From Ceratotherium simum simum (taxonomy: Eukaryota; Chordata; Mammalia; Perissodactyla; Rhinocerotidae): DNA of 64,000 nucleotides. The stretch covers positions 20,221,253 through 20,285,252 of the forward strand of contig NW_004454159.1 in assembly GCF_000283155.1 (NCBI RefSeq), given 5' to 3'. The position numbers were made by a program, and so were the translations under genes. Below the pieces are notes generated by a model. The model was not told the DNA's origin and made no database searches. It was given only the letters and a program-made list of their open reading frames with translations. Of the stretch, positions 12,725 through 24,906 are shown piece by piece (position 1 is the first letter of the stretch; each line of letters opens with the position of its first letter).

Positions 12725-12820
12725 ACATGCAAGCTGAGTTTCTGTTTTCAACTACAAAATTAAGGGAGTTGGGTTAGAATATTCTCTAAGGTCTTTTCCA
12801 ACTAAAAATGTTTGATTCTA
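12725..12820 (+). mobile_element. MIR-related SINE fragment
   Basis: It contains GAGTTTCTGTTTTCAACTAC, GGGAGTTGGGTTAGAATATT and CTCTAAGGTCTTTTCCAACT, a phrase pattern typical of MIR-family 3' ends. Surrounding sequence (12300-13225) shows no gene. Confidence 0.5.
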
Positions 12821-13229
12821 ATTATGTAATATTTTCTTTACTTTCATACCTGTTCAGGTTAAGTTTTCAAAGAATTTCTACTATAGCAAAACATTCAACC
12901 TCACTATTATTTTATCAAATGTTAAACCCACTGATCTAGATTGCACATTTGCTATTATGTCTTTATCTCAACACTTCCTATAGCTATCATTTTCTAATAT
13001 ATCAGTTTCTAACATGCTCTTGGGCTCATATGTATAGAACTGTTTTGACTCCTCTATCGATTCATACTGGAAATACAATTTCAGTGTATAATATTAGCAA
13101 ATTTCTTATACCTGTTTATATGATCCACAACAGCCAAGATGGAGTATCACCCAATTGCAGGTTTATTTGATAGTTTCACTAGTCAACATACAAAATGAAA
13201 ATTCATTGCACTTACAGATGGCTTTATGT

Positions 13230-13440
13230 TTTAAAAGTACCTTCATACACATTAACTCCTGTGACCCTCATAACAAACTAATGAGGTAAATAGAGCAAGC
13301 CTTATTGTCCCAATTTATAACAAGAAAAACTAGGGCACAGCAGAAAACTTAAGTGGCTTGCCCTAGGCACCACAGTTGATTAGTGACATTTAGGACAAGA
13401 ACTCAGGATTCTAACTCTGCATCTAGGGTTCTTTCCATGG
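13230..13440 (-). mobile_element. MIR SINE
   Basis: On the + strand it reads as reverse MIR: ATTAACTCCTGTGACCCTCA, TAATGAGGTAAATAGAGC and TTAAGTGGCTTGCCCTAGGC. Confidence 0.78.
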
Positions 13441-14440
13441 TGCCTGCCCCCATTCTCTGCCAGCTTGCTCATTCCACCAAGTGCAAATCAATAAACCCTC
13501 TGCTGCTCTAGATCTCTCCTACCTACCAACCACATTGCTTTGTTTGGGCAGAATTAGTCAAGGAATTATTATATAAAAATATGAAAGTACACACAGACAC
13601 ACATACACACACATATGACAAGCTGATATAGGTATTTCCAGTTTTCAGTTTTAGATGTGATATTTTGCTGGAGATAACAAAAATTCTGGCTATGCTTGGC
13701 TTTATTGCTCTATTGCCTTCTCTGGTATGGATCCTGGTATGGAAATCATCTAATAATCTGTTAAAAATAACAAGCAAACTGTAGGATTCTAGTGAAGAAT
13801 GAACGGCATTGCTGCTTATGGAAAGCGGTGAAAAATGCTTACCATCTGAGCTGTGAAGTTTTTTCTGTTTACAACCCTGAATGAACTGTTAGGTTACATG
13901 TTTACTCTTGTTGACTTCCACTCACCTTCCCAATTTTATTACTGTAACATCAAGGGCATTGGTATTAATCTCTTTCAACTTCAAAAAACCTAGATGTTTT
14001 AAAATTTTGCCTCTTCTTCAATCTTCCCTCACTCACCTCTTTCACACTAGTGAATTCATGTATCATAGTCATTGTCCTTCCATTTCTTTTGTTTTGCAAA
14101 TTTTGTAAAATCAGATTTCATTTGTATATTGCTCAAACAATCTACTACATGTCTAGTCACAGCTTAAGCCCTGTAAAACAAAAATAAAAGAAGTAGAAAG
14201 TACCATCATCTGCCACTTGAAGTCTTGAAAGACAAGGTACATTTAAAACGACGCTAGAGAAAAAATATATGACAACTTATGGAAAACTAGATCATGTAGT
14301 ACGCAGTGCAAAGAAATAATGAAATTGGAGAAGTAAAAATTATTTGGGCTAGAAACCATGGTAGTTTTAGGTTTACTTTTTAACCTTGGAAGAATTGTAT
14401 GATTTGGATAGCATAGAGTCATGAAAAAATAGGGGGAAGA
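13441..14440. other. intergenic, no gene seen
   Basis: AT-rich unique sequence. A short ACACAC run lies near 13590. No credible gene or clear repeat. Confidence 0.4.
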
Positions 14441-14892
14441 GGGGCTTTGGACTCATATAGACCTGGGTTCAAATTCAACCGTTGGTGTCATAGACAACCT
14501 TGGTGTCTTTCTAGCTATAATAATAGTAATCATTTGAATGCCTATTTTGTGTCAGGTATTATTATAATCACACGCATTATTTCATTTAATCCTCCAAACA
14601 ACCTTACTACTCAGCACCTGACAGAATGCCTGGCACATGGTAAGAGTTCAGTAAATGTTTGTTAAATGATTCAATATTAGAGTATGGTCCTTATTTCATT
14701 TACAAGGAGCCAAGGCTCAAGGAAGTTATCTTATTTGCATAAGGCCACACAGCTAACAAAGAATAAAACTAGGATTTGAACAAAATCTGTCTAATTTAAA
14801 AATGAGGATAATACTTTTCTGGATTGGTTATGGGTTAAATTAAATACTCTGGCTAAGGGTTTAGTACACAGAGAGCACTTAAATAAATATTA
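14441..14892 (+). mobile_element. stack of MIR elements (MIR within MIR)
   Basis: An outer + strand MIR is split into 14441-14520 (ACCTGGGTTCAAATTCAACC) and 14797-14892 (AAAATGAGGATAATACTTTT, AGAGAGCACTTAAATAAATA). Between them is a minus-strand MIR (14521-14607 and 14669-14796, CAAGGAAGTTATCTTATTTG). That in turn is split by a + strand MIR/L2-like tail (14608-14668, GAATGCCTGGCACATGGTAA). Confidence 0.6.
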
Positions 14893-15301
14893 AGACAAAA
14901 CATCTCACAGAAGTAAACTGATATGGGATGAATAAGAACAATAAGGAGAGCAGTAGCACAGCTATTTTTGGATTTTCAACAGTTTAAGGCAATGTGTTCA
15001 GAGTTGACAGAACTTAAATGACCCATGTAAAGCAAATAGTTGATGAGATGTTTGCTTTCATGCTCAGCCATGGCCACTGTTACTTAGTTTTTTCAAATAA
15101 TTTCAATCCCAAGCATAAGAGAGACAACTAAATGACTTTTCCTGGAATAGTCTCCATTTTCCATATTTAATAGTGGTTTAAAAAAATTTTCGGTCCTGAT
15201 ATAAAATGTTATTTGATATTCCCAATGCATATAATACGTTGATAACTCTTTGAGGTGTTGAATCAAACCATAAGCTTTTTGAAAACAACCTTAATGTCCA
15301 T

Positions 15302-15676
15302 TGTTAGTTTGTTCAGACTGCGGTAACAAAATACCATAGACCGGGTGGCTTATAAACAAGAGAAATTTCTTTCTCACAGTTCTGGAGGCTGGAAGTTCAA
15401 GAGCAAGCCACCAGCAGAGCCGTTGTCTGGTGTGACTCTGCTTTCTCATTGCCGTGCTTCCTCATTGATCACCGTCTTCTCACTGTAACCTCACATGGCA
15501 GAAGGGGCAAGCTAGCTCTAGGGGTTCTCTTTTATAAGGGCGCTAATCCCATTCATGAAGGCTCCACCCTCACGACCTAAGCACCTCCCAAGATCCTACC
15601 TCCAAATACCATCACATTGGGCATTTGGATTTCAACATATAATTTGGGGGGAGACACAAATATTCAGTCCATAGCA
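15302..15676 (-). mobile_element. solo LTR, MST/MaLR type
   Basis: The + strand begins TGTTAGTTTGTTCAGACTGC and shows CTCACAGTTCTGGAGGCTGG and AATCCCATTCATGAAGGCTC, typical of the MST/THE1 LTR in reverse. It is flanked on both sides by the perfect 5-base duplication TCCAT (15297-15301 and 15677-15681). Confidence 0.88.
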
Positions 15677-15706
15677 TCCATCAATCGGAGAATTGACGTA
15701 GTAAAT

Positions 15707-15918
15707 TACAGTCATGAGTTGCTTAATGACAGGGATACATTCTGAGAAATGAATTGTTAGGAGATTTTGTCATTGTGCAAACATCATAGAGTATACTTAC
15801 ACAAACCTAGATAGTATAGCCTACTACACACCTAGGCTATATGGTACTAATCTTATGAGACCACTGTCATATATGCAGTTTGTCATTGAAGGAAACGTCA
15901 TTATGTGTGCCTGACTAT
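15707..15918. mobile_element. non-autonomous DNA transposon (MITE)
   Basis: The ends are imperfect inverted repeats: TACAGTCATGAGTTGCTTAA on the left and, reverse-complemented, TATAGTCAGGCACACATAAT on the right, continuing into ATGAC on each. Possibly Tc1/mariner-pogo related, given TA at the borders. It is not assigned to a named family. Confidence 0.65.
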
Positions 15919-16206
15919 ATAGTGTTTCCATTCTAAAGATATTATGCAGCCATAAAAAGAATGAGACCGTCTATATCTACTGACCTGGGAAGATGTTTAT
16001 CTTGCTTAAGTGAAAATGTAATTGCAGAAAAGTTGTAATAGCGCAATTCCAGTTTTAGAAAGAAAAAAAACTCTACATATCTCGTATATGCTTGTAAATG
16101 CATGGAAAAACAGTGTGGAAGGGTTCATAGTAAACTTCTGGAAGAAGTTTCTACTGGAGAAGGGAGTGTGGTTAGGAGGAGGTTGACAGGAAGCTTATGC
16201 CTTTTT

Positions 16207-16503
16207 TCTTTTTTCTTTTCTGTGAGGAAGATCAGCCCTGAGCTAACATCCATGCTAATCCTCCTCTTTTTGCTCAGGAAGACTGGCTCTGAGCTAACAT
16301 CTATTGCCAATCCTCCTCCTTTTTATGTTTTTCCCCCAAAGCCCCAGTAGATAGTTGTATGTTATAGTTGCACATCCTTCTAGTTCCTGTATGTGGGACG
16401 TGGCCTCAGCATGGCCGGAGAAGCTGTGCGTTGGTGTGCGCCCAGGATCCGAACCCGGGCCCCCAGTAGCGGAGCGCACGCACTTAACCGCTAAGCCACG
16501 GGG
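16207..16503 (-). mobile_element. ERE SINE
   Basis: A complete minus-strand copy with two tail units, a B-box-like GGATCCGAACCCGGGC and the head CTAAGCCACGGGG. The duplication GCTTATGCCTTTTT occurs on both sides. Confidence 0.93.
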
Positions 16504-16640
16504 TTAAAAAGGCTTATGCCTTTTTGCTTTATATACAACTATATTTTATCTTTTTTTTTAACTTTTTGAGATGAGCATGATTATTTTTATTTCTTCAATT
16601 TAAAACTCAATAGGGATTATATCAAGGTAGTGACTTAAGC

Positions 16641-18150
16641 AGATCTATATAGCTCCTCTGACACCCAAAACTCCATTGAAATGACAGAAAATAACCTTTA
16701 AGAGGGCTGCAAAACAACACGGGTTACCATGAGACAACCATATATTTTGAGAAATTCCTGGAAGATAAAAACCAGTGGAGAAAAACACAGATAGAAGAAA
16801 GCTACTACAAAGGTGCTATCAGTAATCCCAACAATGAGCTAACATGTATAAAGTTCAATAGGGGTCCCAGTGTAATCTTCAGGGCACCTAAGGAGCAGCA
16901 TTTGAAAAAACTGCGCTGGTAGGGTCCAGCTCCTTGCTCCTTTGCCACATCAACTGAACAGCTGGAAACAAGGGCTTTCTACTTTCAGGTTATTACCCTA
17001 AATGCTTTGGAAACAAAATAAGAAACAGTAATAGCAAAAGCCCCTGGCACGTGAGTTCAAGTTGGAGAGGAACCTTATGTAACACAAGATCTACCAAGGG
17101 GGGCAAATATATGCTGGATTCAACTGGCCTTCTTTCCTTTTATATACAATTTGCCACTAGGATAAAACCTTGAATAGGGGTCTCCGAAGTGGGAGTTCTT
17201 ATAGGTGTGCACTGGAGGGAGCACCCCAGATAACTTATAAACGCCAAGAACTCTCAACCCAGAATGTAAGCCAGAAGTACACCTCTCCTTCCCAGACGGT
17301 GAGATATCATGGAACATTTGAAGAAAAACAACACCTTGAAAAAGAGGCTCAAAATTCAGGAAGAAGAACTAAACCCTGAGGGAAGAGTCTCAGACAATAG
17401 AATCATGTATTTAAACTAGAAAAAAACTATTATTGTGAAAGATTCAAGAGAATATTGTATACATGAAAGAATAGGCTATGTGAAAGAAACATTAGAGTTT
17501 TGAGAAATAAAAATTATGATTATTGAAATAAAAATCCTCAATAGGAGAAATAGCAGAATGATAGGCTATGATCCAATTACTGAGCAGGAGCATTGAGCCC
17601 AGTGTTTCTACCAGAATGTAGGGCAAAATGGGTAATTTAGGTTAAATGAGGTCATCTGGGTGGGCCCTAATGAAATCTGACTGGTGTCCTTATAACAAGA
17701 GGAAATTTGGACACACAAAAAGACATATCAGGTATGCAGGCCCACAGAGGAAAGGCCATGTGAGGACAGAGCAAGAAGGCAGCCCTCTGCAAGCCAAGGA
17801 GAGAGGCCTTGATCTTGAACATCCAGTCTCCAGAATTGCGAGAAAATAAATTTCTGTTGTTTAAGCTACCAAGTCTGTGGTATTTTATTATGGGAGCCCT
17901 AGCAAACTAATACAGAAAAAAACATGGAAAGTATGAGAAAATAGTTAAAAAACAGAAAATATACCCAGCAGTTTTAACACTTATTCAATAAGACTTCCAG
18001 CAAGGTAGAACAGAGATAATGGAAGAAAAAATATAATCATGAAAAATCCCAGAACTGAAGACAAGTCTGCTAATTAAGAGTTTCAGGTTTGCTGAGCAAG
18101 ATTCATAAAAAAAAAAAAAAAAAAAAAGACCTGCAATTACACACATTGTG
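16641..18150 (+). mobile_element. L1/HAL1-like 5' or ORF1 region, degraded
   Basis: Sequence around 17990-18110 (GAACTGAAGACAAGTCTGC, CAGGTTTGCTGAGCAAGATT) resembles old L1/HAL1 ORF1, and 16650-17390 resembles an old L1 leader. It is split by an LTR at about 17625-17914 and ends in an A-run (18107-18127). Family assignment is weak, and no intact frame exists. Confidence 0.4.
17625..17914 (+). mobile_element. LTR fragment, MLT1/MST-like
   Basis: Contains GGTGTCCTTATAACAAGAGG, CAAGCCAAGGAGAGAGGCCT, AAATAAATTTCTGTTGTTTA and the terminal AGCAAACTAATACA. The 5' boundary is uncertain. Confidence 0.75.
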
Positions 18151-18415
18151 AAATTTAATAAATAAATGAGACAAAAAGTGACGTGAGGATCTCTTTGAAT
18201 ATAATAATCTATTGTCAACCTAAATGCACAGTGAGTTTGTTGCAGCTCAACAATAGTTCTTGATGCCTTTTCGGTCTTCCATTGCTACAATCAATATTTG
18301 GAGCTGGATCAAAGTTCAAAAGCTTCTTTCTACAAATCTTTTCTTTCCTAGAGATAAGGAAATTGAGTCTCAGAGAGATTAACTGGCTGAGTGTTTTTAA
18401 AAACATAGTTTCAAA

Positions 18416-19038
18416 TTCTTTGACATCTCCCACAGACCTCCATAGGTGGGGGATCTATGTTCCCTCCCTTTGAACCTAGGTGGGCCTGTGACTGCTTGGA
18501 CTAATGCAGTACGGCACTAGGGTGACCACCTGTTCTGGGTTCCCCAGGACTGTCCTGGTTTTAGCACCACAAGTCCCCCAGGAAACTCCTCAGAACTGAC
18601 AAACTAGAACAGTTATCTGAGAAGTGACCCATGTGCCTTCCAAGGTTGGCTCACTAAAGGCCATGAAGCTATCACCTCGTTTACTAGAACACTCAATCTT
18701 GGAGCCCTGAGGTGCCATATAAGGAGTCTGACTATCCTGAGGCTACCAGGCTGGAATGGCCATATGCAGGCATTTCAGCTGACAGTCCCAGGTATGCCCA
18801 ACCCACCAGGCATCTCCCCAAGAAGGCAGAAATGTGAGAGAAGCTGTCTTGGACCCTCTAGACCAGCCCATGCTCCAACTGAGTACCGGCAAGTGACCTC
18901 TATTGACACCACATGGAACAGAAGGATTCACCAAAGGATTCACTGACCCTCAAAATCATGAAATACGTAAAACTGGTTGTTATTTTAAGCTACTAAGTTT
19001 GGGGGTTGCTTGCTACATAGCTCTAGATAATTAGACCA
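18416..19038 (+). mobile_element. LTR, MLT1-like
   Basis: It shows CTAGGTGGGCCTGTGACTGC near the 5' end and TTTTAAGCTACTAAGTTTGG plus a GCTACATAGCTCTAGATAAT tail at the 3' end. A segment near 18520-18600 is not in the usual consensus and may be an extra insertion. Confidence 0.65.
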
Positions 19039-20215
19039 GTGGCTGAAATTATCGAGATTCTCAGGTCACTTCAGTTCAAATTAGCGTAGATTCTCTTCCT
19101 ACATTGAGCCATAGCTTTCTAGATGCTGGATGCAGATGTCAAAATAAACTGTCTTTTGATAAGGAAACGGTTATAAAGATTTTTTTTAAAAAAGCAAATA
19201 TTTCTGGCTCAGACTATATTTTTTATATCAGTCTACATCTAATTAGGGGGAGAAACCAAATAGTAATTTGAACAGGGAGAGTTTAATATAAATAATTATT
19301 AAATATAACAGGGGATTGTAGTAATGAGGGACTGGCTAGTAAGAAGTTAAGAGAACTTTAAAGAATATAAGAATAACAGATATATAATAACAGAAATAAT
19401 ATAATATAATATAGCCACTACCCCTAGTGCTGAGATAAAGCACCCAAGGAAGAATTCTCTCCCTCCATACACCCAGAGTTGAGATCCAGGCCTTTTTGGA
19501 AACAACATGTACTCGGCTCATTGGATAGCAAAGAAGGCACTGTGGGGCCATGCCAGCAGATCTTGCAGGAAATCTCCCCCTACGGTGTCGGAGAAAGCTG
19601 TACACAGGGAGGTGTCTCATAAGAGGCATTTACCTCTGATACTGGCCTAGGGGGTGCCAAGGGAAGCTGCTGGCCACTGGATACAGGCGGTCACTGTGCA
19701 CTGCAGGAGCAGAGCGTTATGCCGCAGAAGTTTGGTGCTAGAGAAGCTACCCATACCCACACTGCAGGAGCACCAAGTGAATATTCGAGAACCAGGACAC
19801 AAAATCCTTTCTTTCTGCAATGTCTCTCTAGTGCCCTTTACTAACAAAGTTTCACATTGTGCCAGCTGGCAAAGAGAAGTATTTAAAGGGCTCAGATCCA
19901 CTTTTATAAAGTGAGCAAAAAGGGTCAATTCAGAGCTGAGCGGCTGAAAAATAAAAAAAGATAACTCTCATAATTATTATGAACTATACATGAGGATTTC
20001 ACTTTATCATATCTTGAACTTCTCATATCACGTTCTGTAAAGGATTATCTGGATGTTTTCAAAAGGTGAATATTTTAGATGGTAATGGTCATATGTTTAA
20101 ATATCAAACGCATTACTTTCCAATCATAACTTTGATGTGAATACTATTTAGTAGAGTATCAAATCATTAAATGTTGTTTCTGAAATTATTAAAAATCCCA
20201 TTAGTGACTGTAAAT
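19039..20215. other. intergenic, no gene seen
   Basis: AT-rich unique or strongly decayed sequence with short unrelated frames on both strands around 19340-19930. No credible gene. Confidence 0.4.
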
Positions 20216-20221
20216 AATTAA

Positions 20222-20392
20222 TGACTGTAAATAGGCACAAAGTATCTTTTTAGGGTGATGGGAATATTCTAAAATTAGATGTGGTAATGGTTGCAAAATT
20301 CTGTAAATACACTAAAATTCATTGAATTGTACACTTAAACTGGGTAAATCTTATGGTATATAAATTATATATCAATAAAGTTAAAAAAAAAT
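20222..20392 (+). mobile_element. LINE-1 3' end (old L1M type)
   Basis: The typical terminal L1 sequence: GGGTGATGGGAATATTCTAA, GAATTGTACACTTAAACTGG and TATATATCAATAAAGTTAAA, with an A tail. Confidence 0.85.
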
Positions 20393-21650
20393 CAGACACC
20401 AATCATCTGCCAAATCCAGTTTTCAAATGGAAAAATAGATATATATTTAAAGGTCTGAAAAATATTAGGTAACCTGTTTTTCCACTGCTAATTCATTTAA
20501 TAGTTTTAATACGGTTATCAGATGTTACATGCATATCCAGTCCCTACATTTTTTCCTTTGTATAATATTTTTCCAGAGCTACAATATTTCATGACTTCCA
20601 TAAATCTTTTCTGATTCCTCTTGAGAATGATATACCACTCCCAATTATTTTTTCCATTTGAATACCTTTGAATGTTTTGGAAAATATTTTTAGAATATTT
20701 GTATAATCAGCTTTAACATATAGTTTGCTTCTATTGGCAGCAAAATGATATTATCATCCTAGAAACTTTGTTCTTTCTTACTATTTAGTCTATTAAATTT
20801 AAATAAATCTTCTGAGATGGCTGCTGAGGTTGCAGATTATTTTTGTTTGGTTTTCTTCTCAAAACAGTCTCATCTTGGAAGTTGTGTTTGTGAGCTGGGG
20901 TCACCTGAGGTTCTGACAACCTGGATCCTGGGAAATCCTGAGTCCCGTTTTCTGACCTATACCTCAGCCAAGGGATGCAGGGAGTCCATTAATTAGTTTC
21001 TTGTTTCTGGAGTACAAAGGTTAATGACTGTAGAATGATGTTCATCCCTAAGTGACCATCTTAACTTTTAAAAAATATTTGCAGATAAAATATATAAAAT
21101 GAGTCCTTTTTAAGAATTAATCAATAAAATCCTTTTTTGTGTCATTAAGTCTAGCACAGTGTCTGAAATATAGTTGGTGTTTAATACATGATACTTAAGT
21201 GAATGAATAAAATAATGATATAAAATAAACTAGTGAGATTTTAATGTGAGCAGCTCCACTCTGCACTGAGGCAAGTGTCTCAAGTGTGCATCAATGACAA
21301 ACACTCACTTTTGGTTTACATATAGCTATCTGGGTCAATACAGAAGCCTTTTATCTTAGACAAATATGACCTAATGGAATGTAAAGTTGGAATGTAAAGA
21401 AAAGTCCTAAAGTTCCTTCTTATTTTTGCCGTCTAAACCCTCTTAAGAAATAGAGAGATTAATTTAGAACAATACACTCATTAAATTTTTTATACTTTGA
21501 CAAGATAAATCTGTTCTAATATCCCAAGTTAAGTTTTTTCCCCTTAATTCATCAGCTTCCCAGAAAGTACTGGGTATACTGAATTATTAAGAGCTTTAGG
21601 TGTCTGAATAAAAAATTCTAATTATCTTGGTCTCTATTCATATTAGCTAT
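20393..21650. other. intergenic, no gene seen
   Basis: AT-rich sequence. A short L2/MIR-like tail (AGTCTAGCACAGTGTCTGAA) occurs near 21150-21215. Nothing else is recognised. Confidence 0.35.
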
Positions 21651-23535
21651 TTTGCTTCTACTGCATGCTGAGGCTGCTCTGGTTTCCACTGATGTCCTTA
21701 TGCCACTGCTGCATGAAGGGCACTCACCTTGTCAAAGCAGCTCCCTAAGTCTCCACTTACTCCCTCCAATTTGGGTTTCCTGTGCTAGAAATACTTGTTC
21801 ATGACTGAACCGTCTCCTTCCCTTTCCCTTCTTTCTCAGCTAGGATCTTTGTTCATAAATTAACCCTTAAAACTTCAACTACTTTCTCTACTGACTCCTT
21901 TCTCTCAAAATGTAAGTATGTTGAAGGCTGTTTCATATTAGAAAAATGCAAACAACAAGAAAAGTCTCCTCCCAGACTCTCTTCAAGCTACCCTTCTCGA
22001 TTCCCTTTCAATAACAAGCTTTTAAAGAGAGTAAGCTTCATTTGATCTCTCCATTTGCTCCCCACTATTATTTCAGTCCCGAACCCAGTGATTTTGGCTA
22101 CCATTTTAGTTACATTGCTCCCTCTAAGATCACTAAGTCCTTCCCCCAAATAAAAACCAAGAGGCCTAAACCTACCTGATTTCCCTGATGCATTTGGAAT
22201 TGTTGATCATTTGCTCCTTCTTGGAGGTATACCTTACCTAGTTGGTTTTGGTTTTTTTAAATCTCTCTGCTCACTCATTCATCATTCAAGCAGTTATAGT
22301 TTTCTGCTCCCAACTTAGATGTTGGTGTTCCACAGCAATCCTATTTTTGACCCTGTGTTCTGTTTGTTGACATTAACTTTAGCTTCAATCGACATGTTTT
22401 CATTCATAAAGACCTATCTTTCAACAGTTTTTCATTCATAAAGACCTCTTCCTGCTCTGGTTTGTTTATTTAATTTGGCTGTAGAATATTCTTGTAGAAT
22501 TTGTACTTTCTCAGTTGAGGGTTTCTATGTTCAGAGTTGGCTTATTACATATTTATTGTTATCGTTTGTCCACTGAATACACTCGTTGGCTTGAATATTA
22601 TCTCAATATACCTAGAGCTGCTCTTTAGCCATTATTGTCCACTACATTTTTGGAGAATCCTTTCTACTATTCTCACATATAGAAGTTCAATACAAGTTCA
22701 TTAATTTAATATGTTTGAGCATTACAATTTCCAAGAACTCAGCCAGGCATGGATGATATAATTTATTTACTACCTCCTGTAGCTTTTCTGACTACCTTCT
22801 CTTTACATATATATATCTCAATAAAAGACTATAAATTAATTTATAAGAGATTCAAGAGTTTTCCATAGTCCTACTAGAGCTAGGCCATTCATTGTCTTGT
22901 GATAAACTCAAACTCCTCTTCACAGGGGATAAAGGCAGTCCTCCAATCCAGTCTGACTGAGAGCCCCCTTTTATACATTATAAAAGCCTGCCCCTTCTTT
23001 GGCTGACACAGCACGGAACCAGGCACATAGCTTGATGAGCAGAGCATGAGCTGAATGTCAGCTTCCATTGTTCCCTCACCAAAACACCGTTGTGTGGGTT
23101 CATCATGGCCCTATCTATAATAAGACTTCAACCTACAGCCTGACCACCATTCCTCGCCTTCAGGATCCCTATGACCTAGCTAAGCTGGACTAACACTGCT
23201 GTCCTTTTGTTTTTTGCCTCTACATATGTTCACTGTGCTTCCTCTGCTTGGCATGACCTTCCCTACATCTCCAACCTAATATGGCACAACAATTTACCTG
23301 ACTTCTTCCCTATAGCCTACAGTGATTCTTTAGATAAAGTTAGCTTTTCTTCTTCCCCAAAGTAATACTTTGTGTACTTATTATCATAAATCAAATCCTT
23401 TTTGGAGTTTGGCAAGTGTCTTATCTCCACTACGAAACTTGAAGCATCTCAAGAGCAGAGATGATGTCTTAATCCTTTTCATATCTTCTGTGAACCTGTA
23501 TAACACAATAGAGATTTGGTGAATGAATATCTTAA
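21650..23535 (+). mobile_element. L2 LINE, degraded, long
   Basis: ORF2-derived pieces are visible near 22170-22360 (GATGCATTTGGAATTGTTGA, ATGTTGGTGTTCCACAGCAA). The 3' part runs 23130-23535 (CCTCTGCTTGGCATGACCTT, GAGCAGAGATGATGTCTTAA, GGTGAATGAATATC). Middle sections at 22400-23100 are too decayed to assign. Several frameshifts; no coding potential. Confidence 0.6.
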
Positions 23536-23539
23536 ACTT

Positions 23540-23640
23540 AACTAGAGGAAATGAGTTAATATTTGTAAAATGCTTAGCATAATGCCTTTCACAGAGTAAA
23601 TGCTATACAGGTGTTTGTTAAATAAAAGGAAAGGTTGATA
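23540..23640 (+). mobile_element. MIR SINE 3' fragment
   Basis: TAAAATGCTTAGCATAATGC and ACAGAGTAAATGCTATACAG match the MIR 3' end. Confidence 0.6.
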
Positions 23641-23961
23641 GGACATGAGTTTGGATTTGAGAGGACTATTGTTATCATAATTAATGATAATTGTGTCCAT
23701 AATTTATTAATAGACTCAGAGATACTTTCTTTTTTTATCACTAGACTTTTGGTAATATGGAACGATGGATAAAAACATTGCTTTCTTTTTATATTCTATT
23801 CCTTTTTCTAATTACATATCATTTCTCTCACAGTGATAGTTAAATCTCATTATATTTAATGATTTATCCATTTTCTGCTATAAGTTTTATCAGTGACTCC
23901 TTGTCTTATAATCTCATTATTTCACAAAATTATATCCTATTTGTTAAGAATAGTAACTGTT

Positions 23962-24174
23962 GGGCCGGCCCTGTGGCTTGGTGGTTAAGTGCGCGCGCTG
24001 CGATGCTGGTGGCCCGGGTTCGGATCCCGGGTGCGCATCGAGGCACCACTTCTCNNNNNNNNNNNNNNNNNNNNNNNNNNNNNNNNNNNNNNNNNNNNNN
24101 NNNNNNNNNNNNNNNNNNNNNNNNNNNNNNNNNNNNNNNNNNNNNNNNNNNNNNCTTTAAAAAAAAAAAAAAAA
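23962..24174 (+). mobile_element. ERE SINE containing the assembly gap
   Basis: Head GGGCCGGCCCTGTGGCTTGG, an A-box/B-box region with GGTTCGGATCCC, then 100 N, then an A tail. A perfect 16-base duplication (AAGAATAGTAACTGTT) flanks it at 23946-23961 and 24175-24190, so the missing bases are the rest of the SINE. Confidence 0.93.
24055..24154. other. assembly gap (100 N)
   Basis: Exactly 100 N, a conventional placeholder length. It lies within an ERE, so the true missing length is likely one to two hundred bases of repeat. Confidence 0.98.
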
Positions 24175-24189
24175 AAGAATAGTAACTGT

Positions 24190-24900
24190 TACCATGATTT
24201 CATCTTCTTCAATGCTCTTTTTAATCTCAATGTCATAGCCTCCTTTGTAAAAAGATTAAGCATTTTTTCTCTTCATTTAGTCTAATTCTGTTCAATGTTG
24301 CTTATATTATATAGTCTTTCACCATGTTGTTATTTTTTTAAGAATTTAAATCTGTGTCTGAACTGTTCGTTTCATTTCTACAACTCTATTTCTTTGAATA
24401 AGACATAATATATGCACTGAAGAAATCTAAATTACCAAATATTTTTTCTTTCTTCCAATGTATAATATACCTGTAATGAAATATTGAATCTTCATTTCTT
24501 AATTTCTATTGAATATATTTCTATATGGGACTTTTTCTTTCTTGATTGAAACATAGTTTATACAAGAAAGTTATAAAGTGTGAATTGAGTCTGAAAATAT
24601 AAATAGAACATTACCGATTTTTACCATATATGGCCTAGCAAGTAAATTTGACCTAAAACAAACAAACAAACAAAAACCAGAAGCAAGTGTAATCTGCTGC
24701 TTGTTTGTACACACAGCAATGTCATTTGAGACAATTTTACTCTATTGGGTAAATGCCAAAAATGTTCCAAAGCCAAGGGATAAATTATGTTTCTGACTAA
24801 CTCCTTCCTTCTCTAAGACCTAGTGGCTTTTTTTCTTTCAATTTTTAATTTAGAAATTTCCAAATATATGTGTGTATTACATAAACAATAATAGGACCAG
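24190..24900. other. intergenic, AT-rich
   Basis: Very AT-rich with an (AAAC)n run near 24656-24675. No gene or clear repeat is recognised. Confidence 0.4.
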
Positions 24901-24906
24901 TTTTGT

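Larger units (their letters stand above)
15270..16640 (+). mobile_element. LINE-1 3' region broken by three insertions
   Basis: L1 3'UTR phrases run in order across the insertions: AACCTTAATGTCCA (to 15301), CATCAATCGGAGAATTGACG (15679-), GATATTATGCAGCCATAAAA (15937-), then a final part after 16503 (GAGATGAGCATGATTATTTT). The interrupting elements are an LTR, a DNA transposon and an ERE. Confidence 0.75.

Noticed and set aside
23962..24054. tRNA-like sequence with A and B boxes, repeated at all ERE sites
   Set aside because: These are heads of tRNA-derived SINEs with long tails and target duplications, not functional tRNA genes.
23859..24285. Forward frames of about 100 codons
   Set aside because: They run through the 100 N gap and an ERE; the open frame is an artefact.
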